Shown here: positions 43,791 through 57,137 of the stretch, piece after piece
How positions within the stretch are numbered: position 1 is the stretch's first letter
Layout: each line of letters opens with the position of its first letter
Source of the DNA: Megalobrama amblycephala
Taxonomy: Eukaryota > Chordata > Actinopteri > Cypriniformes > Xenocyprididae
Direction of reading: 5' to 3'
Length of the DNA stretch: 64,000 nucleotides
NCBI RefSeq assembly: GCF_018812025.1
Contig: NC_063045.1
Location: 58,742,383 to 58,806,382, forward strand
Made by a program: the position numbers and the translations under genes
The notes under the pieces: model-generated
The model's input: only the letters and a program-made list of their open reading frames with translations
Told to the model about the DNA's origin: nothing
The model's database searches: none

Positions 43791-46229
43791 TCATAGGCTG
43801 AAACAAGCTTCCATACAATGCTGTTCTCATTACATATTTACATTCCATTCATTGCATGTGATTATTCTAAGATGGCATGTAGACAATGTTGTTATGTAGA
43901 TACCTTTTCAGTTGGAATTCAAACAACATGCGGATAACTGAATATTGAACTGCATTTTTTTTTATGTCTTTAGGATTTTTATCTATATATTTATACTTTG
44001 TGTCTTATGATACTGTATAATTTGATATAGACTAATGATAGATTTTTTTTTAAACTTTTTTTTTGAAGAAACTGTGATGCTAGGGTGTTGCTAAATGTTT
44101 CTTGGTGGTTCTCCCTCCTTTTCTGATCTTCGGGAATTTGTCTTCCTCGTTCAATGTCCGTCTGTAGGATTTTTGCATTTGTTTTTATCATCCAGTAGGT
44201 GAAAATTATAAATCTGATCAGCACATGAATCTTCAAGTAACAGCACACAAGGTCATTTTTTGTTTAATCTTTTCTGTATGGAAACCACTGTTAGCTCTAT
44301 AAAGCACAAGCCTGAAATATCCTGCTCAAGTCCATATGAGACTGAGTCTGAACACAGAACCAGGGCACAATCAAAGCCAGCCCTGGACCCAGCTGGTTTC
44401 TCTGGAGGAAATGGGCCGAACATAAACCACTGAGCAAAACTTACATGTGCAGTGTGAGTCCACACAGGGCTGTTTACATCCAATGACCCACTTTCACTCT
44501 TCATTTTTAAGTCCTTGTGCCCTAAAGAGCCATCAACAGAAGCTTCATTTCTGAAATCACTTCCATTCTTCTTTTAACCTCCAAGGTAAATTTAGCAGGA
44601 TATTATTATATCTGGATTTTGAGAATAGACTCAAGGGCTCGGTTGTGTAGTTTCATACTGGAATACACACTTAAGTATGAAGGTTCTTTGTAGCAAAGCA
44701 TTGTGGGCTGTTTGGGGCTCTTTAGTTGTTTGTTTCTTTGGAGATAAAAATCAGTTTCATTCAATGTTTTTCAGATCAGTGTTTTGGTTTCTAGGCTACT
44801 TAAAGCACTAGAACTAGATATTTTTCTAAAGAAACATTTAATAATAATTATAATAATAATATTTATATATTTATTTATTATATTTCAGATTTTTTTTATT
44901 TATATGATCTTTTATATATTTATTTATTTACTTATTAAAAATAAAAAAAGACTATTTTGTTATTTGTTTATTATATACATTTTTACATATTTTATTTATA
45001 TAATCTTTTACTTAAATACATATTTTTTTTTATTTGGTCTTCCAATTCAGTACTGTTCTTAATGCATTCTTTTTACATTCTATTCATTGCCAGAGTCACA
45101 ATATAGTGTGCTTTTTTTAATTTATATAAAATTGTATTTTTATTGTGCTTATTCTGTTCTCAGCATATAAATAGTGTTATTATATAAATATATTTAAGCA
45201 ATGTAATTATTTTTGGCTGTTTAAGATTCTTGAGATGCTCTTTGGTTCTTTGAAGATTAAAATGTTCTTGAGGTTTTATAGGTTCTTCAGATCCATGTTC
45301 TGGTTTCTTGGTTCTTTTATAGCAAATGTTTTTCTAAAGAACTAGAGAATAAAAAGCTCACTTAAGACTTCTTGTGTTGCATCAGGCCGTGAAACCTGTT
45401 TAGATCATTTATTTAACAGTGTATAAACTCTTGTATGGGGTAATAGTATTTCTTTTTTGACACTCTGGCTTTGTTTACCTATTTGTAATAGTAATAGGCA
45501 CAGAAATGTGACTGTTACTAGTACAGATGACAAATAGAGCGGTCAGTGAATTAACAGAGTAGTGCAGCAGCAGTTTTTTCACATTAGGCCTGAGCTGTTC
45601 ATTCTGCCAAGCAATTATATTCAGCACCGAGTCACACTGGTGAGATCCAGGGCTGGTTTGTTGGCTCAAAATCCGCCTGCCAATCACGTCTAAACACTCA
45701 GTGTCTGCACTAAGCATATCAGGAGGGGTTTCCTATCTGATCTCAGGTCAGAAAGACTGACATCCCCTACTATGTTATCTTTGCTTCCAGGTCGTTTATC
45801 ATTGCCGAAAGCTGGTCTGGAGGCATTGAAGTGTTCAATTTAATCATGACTGTGTGGCTGCTTATGCTTGATGGTGTGGTGCGCTTTATGATAAAACTTA
45901 GTTGCCACCAGAATGTCGTGGATGCTTAGTCATAATTGTGAAGTATGTCATCATTTATTGCTAAAAACGGGCAACGGAATCAATTAAAGAGCAGGAAGAA
46001 AGGAGATGCCAAGTGTGGGATGGAGTTTGGCTGAATTTCAGATTCTCTAGATGTTGGGAAGCGGGTCATGATGATGAATGGAAGCACGAGGGAAGAACCT
46101 CTTTGTTACATCTGAAGTTAATGGTTAAATAGTTCAAAATTCTGAAGGGTGAAACATTGTGACACTTTTAGAACATTGATCTGGCATGTCAACTTCTGTC
46201 TCAATCAATAGAGTGCATTAGTGCCCGCC
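43791..46229. other. Non-coding; AT-rich low complexity in the middle
   Basis: No gene. About 44820-45200 is TTTATTTATATA-rich low complexity; the hydrophobic frame at 44784-45062 is its translation. Elsewhere unique with no recognised repeat. Confidence 0.5.
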
Positions 46230-46451
46230 CACTTTTTCAGCAGCATTGGTTCTGGAAGTATTTTTTTCATTCATTTTTCCCATAGGGATTTTTAAAAAGC
46301 CTTCATTAAAGCGTTATAAGTCATGAACCAAACCGTAAAGAGTTCATAAATAGATCGTAAAATCAATTCATATAAATTGAGTGGTTTATCTAATTTTCTG
46401 AAGAGATACAATTATACAAGATACAATTAAGATACACATTATACGATGAAC

Positions 46452-47508
46452 TAGGGGTGTGACGAGATCTCTCGTCGAGGCGAAAAGTAAGTCTCGTGAT
46501 GTTGCCATGACAGAGTGGTTAGGATGATTAGGAAAGAATATGGCACCGCTTCGTTTACATTACGCCTCCACTGTCGTTTTGCTTTGTATTTAAATGTAAA
46601 ACATTTAATCCAGCTTGATAACGGTCGCCGCCGCTCCATATTTACAGAGTTACGCACGATCGCTGAAAGTGAAAGTAAACGCGAGCGCGCATTCAAACGC
46701 GATTTCAAAACCCCGCATTTTGAAAATGGTTCCCTGATGCATGCAAATATCTCTCAATATGAAAGCTATTTTAGGCTGGGCAGTGTAGTTGTAACCATCT
46801 CTTAGCTCTGTATCAAAGAAAAATGTGGTCTTATTTGCACTTTGAATATTGAGAGAGTGTGTTTATGGTTGCACTTATTGTAAAGTGTTACCATAAAAAA
46901 AATAAATAACAGTTTTATCTTATTAAGCACAAACAGTAAGGTTTCATTTGTTAACATTAGTTACTGCACTGTGAACTATCATGAACTAACAATGAATGAC
47001 TATTTTTATTAACTAACATAAACAAAGATTAATAAATACTGTAGCAAATATATTGCTCATTGTTAGTTGATGTTGGTTAATACATTAATGTTAATAAATG
47101 AGACCTTATTGTAAAGTGTTACCATTTTTATTTATACTGTTTTTATTTCTATGATCAGTTTGTGGAAAGGAGTTCAGTTAGGAGGTCAAAAGTTGTAGAA
47201 GCTCATAAATCATGTACAGTAAGGTCCGAAGAGACTGAAATCATACAGAAGAGAAGTCAGTCAGCTGAGTTTGTGGCAAAGCCTTTTATAGTACTTGAGT
47301 AGCCTATTGTCTTTTACTGCATATGATAATTGATAGTAAGAAAGTAGAACTGAAATGACATTAATTACACGATGAGTAGTTAAAACATTTCAAATACACC
47401 TGCAGAATATTTTTTCTAGTCATGTATTTCGCCAATCTTGTCTTGTCTCGTCTCGTGAACTCAATCTCGAGTCTCGTCTCGTGAGATACCTGTCTCGTCA
47501 CACCCCTA
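46452..47508. mobile_element. Non-autonomous hAT with 8-bp target duplication
   Basis: The ends TAGGGGTGTGACGAGA and, in reverse complement, TAGGGGTGTGACGAGACAGG are inverted repeats. CGATGAAC is duplicated exactly on both sides (46444-46451 and 47509-47516), the 8-bp signature of hAT insertion. Both sub-terminal regions are rich in CTCGTCTCGTG words, likely transposase-binding sites. No transposase. A family D copy lies inside at about 46870-47130. It inserted into the loop of the F palindrome. Confidence 0.95.
46870..47130. repeat. Interspersed repeat family D, copy 3
   Basis: TTGTAAAGTGTTACC on both sides and, between, AACAGTAAGGTTTCATTTGT and TAACATTAGTTACTGC words matching copies at 6.5 and 15.1 kb. 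Located within the hAT at 46452-47508. Confidence 0.75.
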
Positions 47509-48497
47509 CGATGAACCAATTTAATTTAAGCTTTTATTCACATATAAACAGTCATCAACGTACACAACCAATGAGTTTGTTCTCGCGCGTCAAGCAAGTA
47601 CAGCTGAGTTTTGGTTTAAGTTTGCTAATCAAGATTTCTATGTGAATAAAAGCCTAAATTCAATCTGTTCTTTATATAAAACGATCGATTCTCTCAGAAA
47701 ATTTGGACAAAACCACTCAATTCATATGGATTAGTTTTACGATATCTTAATGAACTTTTTGAAGTGACACTGGCTACTGGTAGTTGCGTAGACTGTCAAT
47801 GGAGGGACAGAAATCTCATTAAAATATATCAGTGCTTCCCACAGGTTTGAAATATACTTGCGGTGGTAGCCGGGCGAAAAATCCTCCTATTACCCACGGC
47901 ACAAAAATCGTCTACTACATGTGACAAACAAATAATGTGTGATTTTTAACAGTATTTTTATTTATTGAAATTAATTTTAATTACATAGCATATTACATTT
48001 AATTACATACTAATATTATGCATTATTATGCATTGTAAATTATGCAAAATTACAGCATTTAAATGGTTCACCTTCTTTTATGTTGTTTTTGTATGTAAGC
48101 ATTTTGTAAGAGTTAGCAAGGCCAGCTCATTTTTAGGTGAACTAACCCTTTAATGGCTTTAGTGAGGGAAAGAACTACAAACCCATGAAGCGTTGTGAAT
48201 GACATAAAATAAAATCAATGGAGAAATATAAAACTAATCATTTAAAGTTGTGGATTATATCTATGGAAACCTTATAATATAATTTAATTTTAAGTTTATT
48301 GCAAAATGTGCATATATATACTAATATTTAAGCATTTTGTGAGTTAGCAAGGCCAGCTCAATTGTCGTTCGCAGTGCTTTATGGGAGTGGGTGTTCCCTA
48401 AAGAGCTCTTTTGCTCGCTGCAGCTCTCTGATTGGTGGAATTTTCTGCACAGCCTAATGGGTAATGTAGTTTTTTCACCACAAATTCTGCTGTTTAA

Positions 48498-50025
48498 CCC
48501 TCTGGAGTCTGAGGCTGATTTGGGGCCTGGAGACGTTTTGACATGCCCTAACATTTGTGCTTTTTTCAGTTGTTCATAAACATATTAATGACACAAGTGT
48601 CATTACACTGTATTCAGCACAAACTAGGCTACCATAATATGTGAGGAACATGTGTGTACATGTTTGTGTTTTTGAAGGAATAACGTTTATGCGTGGTTAC
48701 TGAAAAAACAAAAACTTAAGTCACTGATATAAGGCCAATAAAAGTATATTAAATCTGTGTTCACAAGACTTTTGGGTATTGAAGGTTGTAGACTAGAGTT
48801 TTGCTTCAAAAATTATGTAAAATTATGCTGACTACTCTTTCATTTATAACAATATACTGATTTAGTTTTTGTAAGACACTTTTTGCCAAGAAACACGGTA
48901 TGCGTGGAGGCGTGAATCTCCATGAATAATGGCTCATTCTCACCTGTGAGACAAAAGAATTGAATAGTAATGACCTGAAAAGACTTGCATATTAATGAGG
49001 CATTTCAGTCAGGTAGGCTGTGAAAAAAAACTTCTGTGATGTCTCAAGCTCATCATGGTATATGAAACATACAGAAAATTTTATTACAATATAAAATAAT
49101 GGTTTTATATTATACTTTAAAATATAATGTATTTCTGTGATGCAAAGAGTCTGAATATAGGCTTTTAGTTTAAAAGCATGCACATTTGGAGAAATATAGG
49201 ATTCTCATATGTTTATGTCAATTTTCTATACAGAGGAGTTGTTATCTCTATGAGCGCTGGTGTTTGCAATTCATACTGCAGCCGGAGGGCGCTCTGTGCA
49301 TTTTAGTCCACAAATTCACCTAAGAAGAAGACGATATTCCATGAATGGTGTTTACCAATTCATACTACAGCCAGAGGGCGCTAAAGAAACAAAAACTCAC
49401 TTAAAACTTATCAATAGAAGAAAACAAACAGGAATTTACTGCATGTCTTCCAGAGATCGCTAACCATGGCTTTTTCATCCAGATAAACAATTTTCAAGGC
49501 AATAAATACACGATTGAGATGATGAATGCATGTGTTGTCTCTGAATTTGCCTGTGAATAGCGCTGGCTCCGTGGGCGTGGCCGCATTAGTGGGTAATGAG
49601 CTGAATCACGGACTTCTGACATGGCTCTCTTTTCATACAGATTACATAAACACAGAATGTTTGTTTTCGATTTGACTTGCACGATTTAAAACCTGACATT
49701 TCAACGTTTTGTTAGACATAAGTATGAATTTTTTGTGATTAGTATTCACTAAGTTACACTTCATTTTCTGAGAACTATCAGATTGGACTTCGTTCAGAGG
49801 GAGATGAGAGATCACGCATCATGTTAGTTTTCTTTATTTTACAAAAAGCACAACATTTTGTTTTTACTCTGAGTGTATACAAATAAAAGGAGATATTCTA
49901 TAGTTTCAATTGATGTATTACTTATGTCTCTATGACAAAAAATGACAGAGTATTTTAAGTCTGTTTTGCTGCAATGTGAAAAAAACCCTGCAAAACGCGC
50001 CGGCGCGTTTTTAGACCTCAGAGTG
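48498..50025. mobile_element. C element, TTAA insertion into F
   Basis: TTAA at 48494-48497 and 50026-50029 flank short imperfect inverted ends (CCCTCTGG on the left, CACTCTGAGG in reverse complement on the right). The same F site is unoccupied with a single TTAA at 23014-23017, which confirms the boundaries. Inside are GGAGACGTTTTG, ACGCGCCGGCGCGTTTTTAG, and a doubled TCATACTRCAGCC-AGGGCGCT block at about 49275 and 49360. The body is shared with the element at 20.6-22.9 kb. Fits a piggyBac-type non-autonomous element; no transposase. Confidence 0.88.
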
Positions 50026-50190
50026 TTAACATGGATATTTTAGAAGTATGCTGAATTAATGTGAACAGATGCCTTCAACAAAAAGCATATACCATTGATT
50101 AACAACTTCATAGCTCACAGTAGGTCTGCCTTTAAAGATTTATAAGTTATTATTAATAATTTATTTTTCTTCTGGGACCCGACTGTTGGA

Positions 50191-51235
50191 CTCTATGTAA
50201 CAAGTTGCGGGGCGGGACTATCTGTTTGATTGGCTAATGAAGATGGATGGTTCAGGAAACCTGTTTGGAAAAAAATCTTTATTTTTGCAGTTTTCATTTA
50301 TTGTAGTGGCACAGATAAACATGTTGTTAAACTGAGGTTTGATAGCTGTTTTGTTTGCTACTTAGGTTCTAGTTTGTGTTGATTGGCCATCAATAGTAAC
50401 TATAGGCTGAAATATGGTTTGTATCTCCCACAGTGAGGTCTATGCCCCATCAGGATTTATCGTTTATCAATTCTACTAGTTGTTTGTATGGAAAGAAACA
50501 TAAACCCTCAGCATAAGATCAATTTGCTGTGAATATGCTCTGTATTTCCCCGCAAAGCACATTGTCCATTATGATTCATGACAGCGCGGTGTCTCAAAGA
50601 GCCTGGACGTCGGCACGGGGCGAAGCCGAGAACAAATCACCCTCATACGTCTTCTTTACTGTCAGTTATGAAAATGTGTGAATAGAAAGTCAAACGGTGA
50701 ATGGGATTATCATGGAGTCAAGGTTGCACAGTAGTGGCAGTTGTGTTTTTTCTCGTTGAACTCTTGGCAGACTCTCATGCATTTGCATTTATTAATACGG
50801 ACTGCAGTATTTAAGCCCAAAATTGGCAGGAAATTACTCCGCAGCCATCAGGAGACTCAAGGCCGAAAATCTCTCAAGGCTTTAGCACCTAAACCAAAGC
50901 ACATTCATCTCACACACCTGCCACGGCTGATAGGTGATACAGCCCAGAGAATTCATCATCCTGAGTGATATTTTGTCTAGAGAATATACTGCACTTGGTC
51001 AAATATTTCTTTAGCTGTCGCTGTGGAGTACATTTGGGAGGAAATGTCATTTCTTTTCTGTGCACATTAGATTCGAAACCAAAACACTTAGAGATAGTTC
51101 ACTCAAAAATGTAAATTCTCTCTCTTATTTTTACTTAACCTTGTGTTATTGACATTTTTTGAAGAATCTCTTACAGCTGCATAACAAGCAAACAAAAAAG
51201 GTATTAAGATAACTTTTTCGAAAGATATAGTTTTA
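50191..51235. other. Unique non-coding DNA
   Basis: No gene supported. About 50510-51010 has balanced composition and no repeat words, making it one of several candidate conserved non-coding stretches. Confidence 0.45.
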
Positions 51236-51690
51236 TTCAGCAAGTATGTATAAAATTGATCAAAAGTGACAATAAAGACATCATTAATATTACAAAAGAT
51301 TCATATCTCAAATAAATGCTTCTCATTTGCACTTTCTATTCATCAAAGAATCCTGAAAAAAATTACGGTTTTCACAAAAATATTAAGCAGCACAACTGTT
51401 TTCAACATTGATAATAATCAGAAATGTTTCTTGAGCAGCAAATCGTCATATTAGAATGATTTCTGAAGAATCATTTGACACTGAAGACTGGAGTAATGAT
51501 GCTGAAAATTCAGCTTTGATCACAGGAATTAAAAGTTATTTGAAATTGTAATAATATTTCTCAATATTACTGTTTTACTGTATTTTTGATCAAATAAATG
51601 CAGCCTTGGTGAGCAGAAGAGACTTTATTATTATTTTTTATATTTTTAGAAAAATCGAGTTCCCAAAGTTTTCTGAAGGTTCCCAAACAA
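51236..51690 (+). repeat. Interspersed repeat family A, copy 4
   Basis: A cleanly ordered A copy: CTTTCTATTCATCAAAGAAT, ATGTTTCTTGAGCAGCAAAT, AGAATGATTTCTGAAG, GACTGGAGTAATGATGCTG, CAATATTACTGTTTTACTGT and AAATGCAGCCTTGGTGAGCA. Useful as the reference for recognising non-A blocks in the 25.1-26.1 kb mosaic. Confidence 0.9.
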
Positions 51691-53420
51691 AATCACCAGC
51701 AACCAGACCCTAAAATCCCTGGTAACACCACCAAATGTGGCACAAACCAGGTCAAAACCCATATCTATAGGAAAATATATATATTCAACTTTTTTCCATG
51801 ATTCCACAATTGTTTGATTAACATTATTGAAACAGACAGACTATATATTAAGAAGACCTACTGTACCAAACGGATCTAATATAATGTTACACATCATCAG
51901 ATGTTTTCCCCCAACAGTTAACCAAACGTTCACTTAAGACATAACAGATAATGTTTGCGTGAATACTCGCCAAGACAGATTTTTTGAAATACTGTATTTC
52001 TGTGTATATGTGTTTATCGGGATTGCGTGCTGAGACGTCTTTGTGCGCACACTTCAGATCTGTCAGATGTTTACATCAGCATGAGTTTGAAAATCACATT
52101 TCATTGGTTCAGACTCATGCCATAAAGAATTCGCAATGAATATTCACAAAGTTGGAATGCTGCGCTTTACAATGTTACCAAACCTATGCTGAGGGAAGCG
52201 CCAGTCGTCCAGAAAAGAGCAGAGAAAACCGCATTTTTCATGGTCAACTTCTTTCAGAAAACATACAAATAAAGATACTTTTAAATGTTTAATTGCTATT
52301 TGGAGCATTGGGATAGCTAGATAAAGGCTTAATGAGCTCATTTCTGTGAAAAACTCAGCTTTGCATTCTGACTCATGTTGCCAGCACGGGTCACATATAT
52401 ATTTTGAATTTACTGTATGCATCTCTTCTGATGTCATAAGATAGTTTTGTGCGAGTATACAAATCTTTATGGTGTGTTTTGGACCTTGACAGTCATTGTC
52501 ATTATGAATTGTTGTCTAAAAAAGAGCAGCATACATTTCTTTTAAAAACCCCTCCTGTGGTGTCCTACAGAAAAAGATAACAGCATGTGGGTTGGGAACG
52601 AGTAAATGATGTCAGAGTTTTCCAGAGCTATTCCTTTAAATGTTTTCCATGTTTTATATCAACAGCCTCAAACTCTCACTAATAGACTGTCACAGATGTG
52701 CCCTTGAAGGAGAACGGATAAAACTCAACAGAATAGACGGTGGGATGCTGCAGGAGTATAGCGGCTCCTTCCCGAGCTGTGTCACATTCTACACGCGTAT
52801 TTCATTTCACTCTTCAGTGCTTCCCCTGTGGCAGGTTAGGAACGCAGAGTGACCTGCTAGCAAACTAGGTCAAAGGCGAAGTGTGCACGCTTTTCACCCA
52901 TGAAGAAAGAAACTAATCAGATATTTCTCACCCTTGAGGCGTCGGAGCTCTCGAGTAGTTTCATGTCAGGCATCTGGATGTGGCTTTTCCCTGTGAGTGG
53001 AGGAAAAGCTGATTAGTTGTTGGTAATGGACAGGAAAGGTTTTAGTGACACAGCTCGACCCTGCCTGGTATTTACACACAGACTGAACCGTCCCGCAAAT
53101 AAGCACTTTGTAAATTGTTTATCTGTCTGTGGTTGAAAGACCCCATGATATCAAGAGTTTTGTGGCTTTCGCTCTATCTCTGTTAAACACACACTTTGGA
53201 AATGTTGTGTTCAGAATTGCATATTAGCATACTATGTGTATTAGTCCTGCAGTGTATAATATGTGTACTGTCCTAGTATGCAGATTTTCTGTATGCAGAG
53301 ATAACCCGAATGACCAGCTACATTTGCCAAAATGCGAAGCATACAGTAAGTCCACACTGCGTGCAATACGGTATCCCACAATGCACTTGACTTGACTATG
53401 ATCCATCCAATTACATCTTC
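51691..53420. other. Mostly unique non-coding DNA
   Basis: Nothing gene-like supported; frames at 52144-52437 (minus) and 52640-52852 (plus) show no family resemblance or splice context. No repeat recognised. Confidence 0.45.
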
Positions 53421-54490
53421 CCCCGGTTTCACAGACCAGGCTTAAGGTAGTCCTTGACTAAAATACCTGTTTGAATTTGAACTGAAAGCAACTTGTACTG
53501 ACAGTTCTTAAAATACATCAGTGTCATTGTTTTGTCTCAAGATGTACACCAGTAATGTTTTTTTTCTAGTGTACATTTATAAAAGCTACTTAAATGCCTT
53601 AAAGGAACACTTTTTTTGAAAATAGGCCCATTTTCCACCTCCCCTAGAGTTAAACAGTTGAGTTTTACCATTTTCGAATCCATTCAGCTGATCTGTGGGT
53701 CTGGCGGTACCACTTTTAGCATAGCTTAGCATAGTTCATTGAATCTGATTAGACCGTTAGCATCTCGCTCAAAAAAATGACCAAAGAGTTTTGATATTTT
53801 TCCTATTTAAAACTTGACTCTTCTGTAGTTACATCATGTACTAAGACCAACGGAAAATGAAAAGTAGCGATTTTCTAGGCCGATATGGCTAGGAATACTC
53901 TCATTCCGGCGTAATTATCAAGGAACTTTGCTGCCATATCAAGGGTGCAGCAGGCACAGTGATATTACGCAGCGTCTCTCACAAATGTCTCCGTGGTTGC
54001 AAGGCACGCTCCCTGTGCATGCAGGGGGTCACAGGCGGTGCGTAATATCATTACGCCTGCTGCACCCATGGTACGGCAGCAAAATGAATGTTTAAATTGG
54101 CAAAGTTTAAGTTTAGTTTAAACACTGATAGCAATGTCAGACGTTGAGGTCTCACCTGCGTCGCGTCGCGTTGCGCGCTATCAACACCCGGTGATGACGG
54201 GGTAAATGACTGGTCATAGAGCTTTCGGCACGTCATTGAACATTTGTTTACAACGAGTGACTGTTTTGTCCATGTTTATCTGATCATCGCTGTTGTAACG
54301 TATTTGGAAACTAGACTGAAACATACATTATCATAATCCATCTGTCTGTTTTGCAAGTTGTTTTCAACAAACCATATTATAGATGCGTCGTCAGATTTGG
54401 GACGAACCACGGCGCAAGCGTGTGCTGAACTGTGGGTGGAGAACCGAACGGTTTGATTTTTTTTACAGCGAACCGTCCCACCCCTAATGT
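53421..54490. repeat. Family J cut by a TTAA element, then a hAT end
   Basis: J starts CCCGGTTTCACAGACCAGGC at about 53422 and runs to AAAGCTACTTAAATGCC, where it stops at TTAA (about 53599); in the fragment at 18.13-18.24 kb the sequence continues beyond that point. Next is AGGAACACTTTTTTTG and an element with TCCACCTCCCCTAGAGTTAA, TTAGCATAGCTTAGCATAG and a palindrome (GGTGCAGCAGGC at about 53945, GCCTGCTGCACC at about 54055). The far side ends in a hAT-like ACCGTCCCACCCCTA at about 54472-54486. Confidence 0.65.
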
Positions 54491-54800
54491 ACTGTGTATA
54501 TTTATTATGTATATATACTGTAAATACACACACATACATGTATTTATTTAAGAAATATTTACATGTATATTTATATTGATATAAAATTTATACTATATAT
54601 AAATATAAATATTTTATATATAAATATAAAATATTTTTATTAAATATACACATGCATGCGTGTGCATTTATATAATATACATAAATATACATAGAACATA
54701 CACATATGTAAACAAACTTTTATTTTTATTTTATTTATTTAAATATATTTATATTTTATATTATATTATTTTTGCATAAATATATTGTACTATTTTTTTT

Positions 54801-54841
<41 letters not shown>

Positions 54842-54975
54842 TAAATAATAAAATATTAAATAATAATATTATTTACATATTTTATTTGAATATATTTTTA
54901 TTTATATTATTTTAACATATATAAGTAAATAATATTTATTTATTTATATTTACATCTATTTGGCTTAAAAATTAT
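54487..54975. repeat. Family K copy, AT-rich
   Basis: TGTACTGTGTATATTTATTATG then CACACACATACATGTAT and long TATTTATATA runs, with a (TA)n core at about 54808-54836. Related to K at 24.7 kb and the last bases of the window. Confidence 0.75.
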
Positions 54976-56234
54976 AATTTTTATTTTTATTTCCAGGATG
55001 ATGCCTGGCACTATTGTAGTGACAACATTGTTATGCATACTGTTTCGGTTCTTTTAAATAAGAATAGAAGGCATTATGCAGTAATCTGTAGGCTAGTATT
55101 CCATTCCGAACACAGCCATTGTCCCATTTGCATTTGTGTATTGTTTGTTTATTTGCTTAAAGCCACCAAAGTTTGCTGAATTTTGTTGCGAGTTCCGCCC
55201 CCAGCGCATGTCCTGATCCTGCTGCGGAGCGTCTTACTCATGTTTACTATGGTGCTGATGTCACCCGCTCAGATAAGCCATATATCACTGGCTTTCACGG
55301 CAGCAGCTCATTAGTAGTTAAAACAAGCAATTACAACATGCATGTCAAGAAAATTTATGTTTAATGTGATTTACCCTCTGAGGTTGTCCGTCCATTAAGA
55401 AATTGAGCATTCATCATCTTACAAACCCCTGCAAGAATCAAACAGCTTGATTTGAGGAGTCGTGGCTCCTTAGTAAGCAGATAAAACTGCGTAAGATGAA
55501 ACAGACGTCTCTGGAGAGCCAGAACATGAATGTGTAGAAGTGAAGGAAATTGGCTTGGGGATATTCCACTTGCTCTGCAGATTTTAGAAATGATACATTT
55601 TAAAATAAGTGTTCTATTTAGAACCAGCCTGATGTCAGTGAGAATCTTTGATGTTCCACAAAGAACTTTTCATTCACTAGGTGTTTGAAAAAAGAACAAC
55701 AACAAAAAAAAAATAAATACATTTTCTAGTGCTTTAAACATCCCAGAAACCAAAACATTGATCTGAAGAAGTTGTAATAATCAAAACATCAAGAATGTTT
55801 TAACCACTAACTGGGACGCTGGAGCTAGTTGTCACACTTTTTAATCCAGTGAATATTGTCAGTTTCTATATGTGATGCGATCTGGGAAAACCCGTCAGAT
55901 GTCGTGATGGAAGGTTTTCAGTAAATTCAAAAAATAGGCAGAATGTCATTTTTTTTGTCAAAATTGGGTTTTCATTAAATTATCATTCTATAACATCTTG
56001 TCTATCATCTCTGAAAATATCTTGGCAAAATTCGCCTGTTAAGTGCAGAAAAATTGCTATTTATAGTCTCAAGGCTGTTCTCTAATGTTGCTGTACCAGC
56101 GGAGGTAAAAAAAAAATTACCTATAGCTTTCCCTCTCTTAACACTACAAAGACAATTCACCTATCAAAATAAACCACATAACATGTAGAATGAAGGTGCA
56201 TTAATGCAAATTTCCCACCATAAAGACAAAAAGG
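54976..56234. other. Unique non-coding DNA
   Basis: No gene supported. The frame at 55173-55364 lies in CpG-containing sequence but has no family resemblance. The last 400 bases before the Tc1 fragment have no recognisable family. Confidence 0.45.
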
Positions 56235-57137
56235 ACTGAACTGCTGCTGAGTGGTCCAAAGTTATGTTCTCTGATGAAAGTAAATTTTGCATTTCCTTTG
56301 GAAATCAGGATCCCAGAGTCTGGAGGAAGAGAGGAGAGGCACACAATCCATGTTGCTTGAGGTCCAGTTGAGGTCCAGAGGTAAAGTTTCCACAGTCAGT
56401 AATGGTTTGGGGTGCCATGTCATCTGCTGGTGTTGGTCCACTGTGTTTTCTGAGGTCCAAGGTCAACGCAGCCGTATACCAGGAAGTTTTAGAGCACTTC
56501 ATGCTTCCTGCTGCTGACCAGCTTTATGGAGATGCAGATTTCATTTTCCAACAGGACTTGGCACCTGCACACAGTGCCAAAGCTACCAGTACCTGGTTTA
56601 AGGACCATGGTATCCCTGTTCTTAATTGGCCAGCAAACTCGCCTGACCTTAACCCCATAGAAAATCTATGGGGTATTGTGAAGAGGAAGATGCAATATGC
56701 CAGACCCAACAATGCAGAAGAGCTGAAGGCCACTATCAGAGCAACCTGGGCTCTCATAACACCTGAGCAGTGCCACAGACTGATCGACTCCATGCCACGC
56801 CGCATTGCTGCAGTAATTCAGGCAACAGGAGCCCCAACTAAGTATTGAGTGCTGTACATGCTCATACGTTTCATGTTCATACTTTTCAGTTGGCCAAGAT
56901 TTCTAAAAATCCTTTCTTTCTATTGGTCTTAAGTAATATTCTAATTTTCTGAGATACTGAATTTGGGATTTTCCTTAGTTGTCAGTTATAATCATCAAAA
57001 TTAAAAGAAATAAACATTTGAAATATATCAGTCTGTGTGTAATGAATGAATATAATACACAAGTTTCACTTTTTGAATGGAATTAATGAAATAAATCAAC
57101 TTTTTGATGATATTCTAATTATATGACCAGCACCTGT
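56235..57137 (+). mobile_element. 5'-truncated Tc1-like transposon
   Basis: The right end (TTTGATGATATTCTAATTAT then ATGACCAGCACCTGTA, about 57101-57137) is a Tc1-type terminus, but the matching left end and the DNA-binding half of the transposase are missing; recognisable sequence starts at about 56235. Its lineage differs from the elements at 8.3 and 27.7 kb. Confidence 0.88.
56250..56848 (+). pseudogene. Tc1-like transposase, catalytic half
   Basis: Catalytic part of a Tc1-family DD34E transposase, better preserved than the other two. The first Asp is at 56273-56275 (Phe-Ser-Asp-Glu-Ser-Lys-Phe). A frame change near 56350-56380, apparently from a small duplication of GAGGTCCAG, separates it from an uninterrupted 148-codon frame (56402-56848). 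That frame contains Met-Val-Trp-Gly-Ala-Met, the second Asp (56555-56557, Gln-Gln-Asp-Leu-Ala-Pro-Ala-His) and the Glu (56660-56662, Asn-Pro-Ile-Glu-Asn-Leu-Trp) with 34 residues between, and ends at a natural stop. It cannot be functional: the helix-turn-helix N-terminus is absent. Confidence 0.92.

Larger units (their letters stand above)
46230..50190. mobile_element. Repeat family F copy 2, with nested insertions
   Basis: Outer and inner F blocks correspond to copy 1 at 20.4-23.2 kb (CCCATAGGGATTTTTAAAAA, AAGTCATGAACCAA, GGTAATGTAGTTTTTTCACC, TAGCTCACAGTAGG). F is itself partly palindromic: AATTGAGTGGTTT at about 46375 pairs with AAAACCACTCAATTCATA at about 47712. It is interrupted by a hAT (46452-47508) and the C element (48498-50025). 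A segment near 47830-48150 (GTGCTTCCCACAGGTTTGAA start) may be a third insertion. Confidence 0.7.

Noticed and set aside
44784..45062. 92-codon very hydrophobic frame resembling membrane segments
   Set aside because: Translation of TTTATTTATATA low-complexity DNA (Phe, Ile, Tyr, Leu only).
46515..46805. 96-codon frame, possible small gene
   Set aside because: Lies wholly inside a non-autonomous hAT with defined ends; the overlapping opposite frame is equally long.
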